In this document: positions 7,049 through 10,786 of the stretch, piece after piece
Layout: every line of letters starts with the position of its first letter
How positions within the stretch are numbered: position 1 is the stretch's first letter
NCBI GenBank assembly: GCA_903823545.1
Contig: CAIJTL010001641.1
Coordinates: forward strand, 1 to 10,786
From: an uncultured Planctomycetaceae bacterium
Lineage (GTDB): Bacteria > Planctomycetota > Planctomycetia > Planctomycetales > Planctomycetaceae
Direction of reading: 5' to 3'
DNA: 10,786 nucleotides
The notes under the pieces: generated by a model
Seen by the model: the letters and a program-made list of their open reading frames with translations, nothing else
Told to the model about the DNA's origin: nothing
Database searches by the model: none
Made by a program: the position numbers and the translations under genes

Positions 7049-7073
7049 GGAAAACTAAAAAAGTGTTAGTTGA

Positions 7074-10000
7074 CTACTTCCTTGTGCCCTGGCCTGCCTT
7101 GGTAAGACGCTCAAAATAATCGCGGATAAACCGCTGGTAGCCCTCCGGGCCCTCTTCTCTCAGACCTTGCAGCAATTCCTCACGCATACGTGGCTGCATT
7201 TTGAGAATGATTGCTTTCGTGGATGGATCCAAGTCTTTCAGGATCGCATCCATTGCGAATTGGCTCGCGTTATCACCTTCCAACCCGCTTCGTGGTCGAG
7301 GACTCGACTTCAGTGGTGGCGGCTGATTGCTGGGAGGTTGCTTTTGACCTTTGTTGGTTTTGTCGGATGAGTCCCCCGCTTTAATCGCTTGCATCCGAGC
7401 GGCCATCTGCATCGCCTTTTGTGCGACTTCTGAATTCAACAACTCGGCCACTTCAGCGGCGGCTTCCGCCGAAAGCTCAGGTTGATCATCTCCTTCTGGC
7501 ATGTTGGCATCAGAATCAGCTGACTGAGGGTCCGTTGGTTGTTGTGAGGCATTCGGAGACTTCACATCCGACGGCTCCTTTGAACTCGTTTGCTTCAGCG
7601 CTTTTTCGAGTTGGGCAAGCAAGTTATCGAGCGTTCGCTGATCAGCAGCAAGACTCTCTTCCGCCTTGTTGAGCTGATCAAGTTGGTCCTCTTGTCGTTC
7701 GGCCAACTCGGCTCGACGTTCCTGCGGATCGTTGGCCGCGTCGTTCGACTGAGCCTTGTCATTCGCCTGTGGCTTGTCGTTCGATTTCGACTTGTCGTTT
7801 TTCGAGGGCTTCTTCGGTGCGGATTTCTGCTTATCCTTCGCCGCCGGAGCGGGCTTTGGCATCGGAGTGCTGAGTGCGGGCTTAAACGGCTCATCGTCGG
7901 TATTCATGTCGGACTTGTTGGCATCCGACTGATTCGAGTCAGCGTTATCGACGTCCGACTTCGCCATTTGAGGCTCGTCGTTCGACGCGCTCTCTTCGTT
8001 GGCAGGAGTCGCTGGTTCACTCGCATCGGGATCGAAAGGACGATCGGGATTTTGCGGCGGGCGCTTGTTCTTGAGCTTTTTGTACTCGTCGGTCTTCTGC
8101 AACTCCTTGGTTTTCGCAAGCTCTTTCTCGGCCTTGCGGTCGAGGTCGTCTTGTTTCTTCTCCAAATCGGGAACGAGCATCTCCGGAGCTTCCGGAGTGA
8201 ACTCTGCTAACTGTGCTTGGTTGTTCGCAAGCTTTTGTAACTCTTCTCGCAAAGCCTCAATCGCCGCGCGAAGCTCCTCAAGTTCACGAGCGGACAACTC
8301 ACCCGCTTGGCGAGTCATTTCCCGTTGCAATTCTTCGATGGCTTTCGCCGCATCGGCCTTCGAGTCCTTCTGCGCTTCTTGCAACGCCTCCATTCGATAC
8401 TTGATTGCTTCGAGGTTTTGCAAAGCCTGCTCACCGCGAGCTTCGAGTTGTGGCAACTTGGGATCTTGCTCCTTTGGTTGAGCGGACTTCTGAATTTCAG
8501 CAGCCAAGTCCTTTAGAGGAGTGACTGCCGCCTCTTGGAATGCCTCCGAGAGATTTTGCATCTCGCGTTGCAATTGCGGTGGAACAAGCTGTTGCTTATC
8601 AGCTTCAGCGGCCAGTGCTTTGAGTTGCTCCTTGAGTTGCTCGGCGGCTGTCGCGTTTTGTTGCTCCTGTTGCTGCAACTGAGCAAGTTCTTGCTTCAGC
8701 TCACCAAGCATCTTCTGGCCGTCAGCGTCAAGCTTTACTTCCGGAGGACTTGGCGGCGGAGTTTGTGGCATTGGCTTGGTCGGATCGGGTTTCGTTGGCT
8801 CAGGCTTCGCCGGGTCAGTCTTTGCAGGATCGTTCTTCGCCTGTTCTTTAGCCGCTTGCTCTTTGGCTGCCTGTTCCTTGGTGGCGGCATCGGCGGCTTT
8901 CTCAGCTTCGGCTTGCGCGGCTTCCACTTTCTCGGTGAGCGGTTCGTACTTCTCTTCCAACTTTTCGAGCTTTTCTTGAACCGCCTTCTGCTTCTCAATG
9001 AGATCAACGAGCTTCTCTTTGAACGATTCTTCCTGCTTCTCGAACTGAGCAAGTTTTTTATCCGCTGCGTTTGGATCATTGGCGACAATTCGGATCGTGA
9101 AGTCCTGTGTTTGTGCGGTCTGACCTTTACGATCACGGACTTCGGCTCGGTACTTGAAGACATCGCCAGACTTCAGCGACTCCTGCAACAGGTCGAGAGT
9201 CACGATCGCCGTATCGGCTCGCGTAATGCTGGAGTAGCTCTTCACCGGACGACCTTGGAAGCCGGTGTTCTCACCCTTTTGTGTTGAAAGAACCAAATCC
9301 GCCAAACCAAAATCATCAAAGGCCGAGATTACCAACGGCACTTTGACGGGCTCGCTCAACACGAGATCGACGCCCGGACGTTCGATCAAAATTTGCGGCG
9401 GGTTATCCGGAATCGCAGTAATGCGGGCCTCTTTCATTTGCTGATTGGCCGCTTCAATTTCGTTCTTCAATTCGACGCGATACCAGCCATCAGCCTTAAT
9501 CGGAAAACGTCCTGACCAGCGGTTTGCTTCTCGGATTGCTGCGTAATGAGATTTGGCTTTTGAATTTTTGCTTTTCGATTTTGATGGATGAGCCGATGTG
9601 TCGTCTTTCTTCGTATCGTCCTCAACTGGACCGATGAAGCTCAAAGGGAACGCTTCAACGACGACTAGCTGGCTTTCAGCGCGAGTTGCTGGAGGAAGCG
9701 TGCCGACTCGACCCCACAAACAACGACCGCTGAATTGTGTGAACGAAACACCTCGAATTGAGCGGCCCTCAAGATCCAAGTCACGAGCCGGAACTTCTAA
9801 TCGAACCCATTCACCGGATTTCGGTAAATCACCGATTCTTCGACGACTGTTTGAATCAACCTGTCCGAGCGCGATCTTATCCGCACCCCAAAATGCGCGA
9901 TGTTCCCAGTTCGCACCATCGTGGATCTGCAACATCAGTTCTTCTGGCTGTTGATCCGTTTCTAAGAACACTTCCGCAAAGAGGACATCGCCAAGCTGAA

Positions 10001-10786
10001 TCTCAAACGGCACGGCCGCAGAGTGAAATGAGTGATACGACATTCCTGGAACGGCTGCGTGAGTATGCCACTTAGCCCATTGAGCAAGGTTCTCCCCACG
10101 CTTACTAGTGTCAGCCGCCGGATCAAGTTCTCTCGGCTGCGGATGCCATTCCCAGCGTCCTTCAACCGCATGACCTTTTGGGAGGACATTCTCAAACCAA
10201 ACCCGCAACGGGCGATCGGTAACCGCAACAGTCTTCCGCTCTTCGCGAAGCAATTTGACCTCGCCAGTCGATGCATCTCCCTCGACTTTGACCGTCAATT
10301 CGACGGTACTTCCGACAGGCCCTGAAACCTCTGGAACATCAGGTGGGTTAGTTCGTGGTTCCGAAACTTTCATGTATTCGGGGTAATGCACGGCAGCTTG
10401 CAAGCCAACGAGTCGGGGACGGTCGAGCATTGTGACCGTCGCCAATTTCGTCCAAGTGCCTCCACCATGGACTCGATACTGAAACGAGTGCTCATAAGCA
10501 GGCAGCCGAAACGTCCAACGCCCAGATTCATCGGGCTTGAGATCGTGCCACAGCGTTTTTCCAACAGTCTCACCCTCAGTCTCAATCAACTCAAGACGCA
10601 GCCGATCGACCTTCCCTTTTGTCACCAACGCGGCAAATTCCACGGGCTCGCCACGAAGGACCTTGCAAGTCCCGGGTTGCACGTCAAAGAGAACTCCGGT
10701 CGCCGGGGGGATGTCTGCAAACGGAGAGAATATTCGAGCCAACGCAGTCGGCAGTCGGTCGGAAAAAACGCCGAGGGCCGTACCAA
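7074..10786 (-). CDS. DUF4175-like large coiled-coil envelope protein, 5'-partial
   Basis: At least 1,236 codons are visible; the true start is outside the window. The frame is open through to 10786 and reads GTALGVFSDRLPTALARIF before the TTG at 10742, so that TTG is unlikely to be the start. Numbered from it: FADIPP at 8-13 and Ig-like beta domains at about 15-190; a jelly-roll-like segment at about 190-350 (ELMLQIHDGANWEHRAFWG, then GRVG); another Ig-like stretch to about 552; a coiled coil at about 560-640; a Pro/Lys/Asp linker at 636-670; more coiled coil at about 675-885; an Asp/Ser/Asn/Lys-rich region at about 895-1005; coiled coil at about 1007-1050; and a conserved C-terminal patch at about 1160-1215 (MREELLQGLREEGPEGYQRF, then IRDYFERL). 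Family members have N-terminal membrane helices, here cut off. It is probably an envelope-anchored structural or scaffold protein acting with the downstream VWA protein; its biochemical role is unknown. Confidence 0.85.
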   Translation of the reverse strand, partial: GTALGVFSDRLPTALARIFSPFADIPPATGVLFDVQPGTCKVLRGEPVEFAALVTKGKVDRLRLELIETEGETVGKTLWHDLKPDESGRWTFRLPAYEHSFQYRVHGGGTWTKLATVTMLDRPRLVGLQAAVHYPEYMKVSEPRTNPPDVPEVSGPVGSTVELTVKVEGDASTGEVKLLREERKTVAVTDRPLRVWFENVLPKGHAVEGRWEWHPQPRELDPAADTSKRGENLAQWAKWHTHAAVPGMSYHSFHSAAVPFEIQLGDVLFAEVFLETDQQPEELMLQIHDGANWEHRAFWGADKIALGQVDSNSRRRIGDLPKSGEWVRLEVPARDLDLEGRSIRGVSFTQFSGRCLWGRVGTLPPATRAESQLVVVEAFPLSFIGPVEDDTKKDDTSAHPSKSKSKNSKAKSHYAAIREANRWSGRFPIKADGWYRVELKNEIEAANQQMKEARITAIPDNPPQILIERPGVDLVLSEPVKVPLVISAFDDFGLADLVLSTQKGENTGFQGRPVKSYSSITRADTAIVTLDLLQESLKSGDVFKYRAEVRDRKGQTAQTQDFTIRIVANDPNAADKKLAQFEKQEESFKEKLVDLIEKQKAVQEKLEKLEEKYEPLTEKVEAAQAEAEKAADAATKEQAAKEQAAKEQAKNDPAKTDPAKPEPTKPDPTKPMPQTPPPSPPEVKLDADGQKMLGELKQELAQLQQQEQQNATAAEQLKEQLKALAAEADKQQLVPPQLQREMQNLSEAFQEAAVTPLKDLAAEIQKSAQPKEQDPKLPQLEARGEQALQNLEAIKYRMEALQEAQKDSKADAAKAIEELQREMTRQAGELSARELEELRAAIEALREELQKLANNQAQLAEFTPEAPEMLVPDLEKKQDDLDRKAEKELAKTKELQKTDEYKKLKNKRPPQNPDRPFDPDASEPATPANEESASNDEPQMAKSDVDNADSNQSDANKSDMNTDDEPFKPALSTPMPKPAPAAKDKQKSAPKKPSKNDKSKSNDKPQANDKAQSNDAANDPQERRAELAERQEDQLDQLNKAEESLAADQRTLDNLLAQLEKALKQTSSKEPSDVKSPNASQQPTDPQSADSDANMPEGDDQPELSAEAAAEVAELLNSEVAQKAMQMAARMQAIKAGDSSDKTNKGQKQPPSNQPPPLKSSPRPRSGLEGDNASQFAMDAILKDLDPSTKAIILKMQPRMREELLQGLREEGPEGYQRFIRDYFERLTKAGQGTRK
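8772..8879 (-). repeat. In-gene tandem repeats (KEQAA and DP-K-P units)
   Basis: Within the DUF4175-like gene, 8835-8879 holds three 15-nt units encoding KEQAA, KEQAA and KEQAK. The adjoining 8772-8834 encodes DPAK, DPAKP, EPTKP and DPTKP units. The DNA copies have diverged in third positions, so these are old expansions. They form the hinge between two coiled coils and could vary in number between strains. Confidence 0.7.

Noticed and set aside
8535..9287. 250-residue leucine-rich open frame on the plus strand
   Set aside because: It is the antisense of Glu/Lys/Gln-rich coiled-coil codons in the DUF4175-like gene, which gives Leu/Phe-rich translations; no ribosome binding site or homology is visible.

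Overview
The window reads as a chromosomal segment of a planctomycete, probably order Planctomycetales. This is inferred from protein style: a very large DUF4175-type coiled-coil membrane protein, a von Willebrand factor A (VWA) membrane protein with a degenerate glutamine-amidotransferase-like domain, and a secreted prenyltransferase/squalene-oxidase-repeat protein. Base composition is moderately GC-rich. All six supported genes lie on the minus strand, so transcription runs from position 10786 towards 1. No RNA gene, CRISPR array, insertion sequence or phage gene was seen.

Layout in transcription order. (1) 10786-7074: DUF4175-like surface/periplasmic coiled-coil protein, with its N-terminus beyond the window. 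(2) 7035-6442: a DUF2442 domain fused to a lysine/alanine/proline-rich tail resembling histone H1. (3) 6415-6345: a long imperfect inverted repeat in the gap. (4) 6292-3842: VWA/GATase-like membrane protein. (5) 3771-2689: secreted alpha-toroid repeat protein. (6) 2459-927: MurE, the meso-diaminopimelate-adding ligase. (7) 841-1: MurF, interrupted by an in-frame TGA at 631-629 and continuing past the window edge.

The first half (DUF4175, VWA, repeat protein) resembles the planctomycete aerotolerance-like/envelope clusters of VWA and coiled-coil proteins. The second half is the start of a peptidoglycan precursor cluster: MurE adds diaminopimelate to UDP-MurNAc-dipeptide, and MurF adds D-Ala-D-Ala. 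The DNPR motif in MurE indicates diaminopimelate-type peptidoglycan.

Most notable points: the single TGA inside an otherwise well-preserved murF frame; the DUF2442-H1-like fusion; the jelly-roll-like segment inside the DUF4175 protein; and the 28-nt-arm inverted repeat at 6345-6415. I see no clear evidence of a wholly new defence or mobile system.
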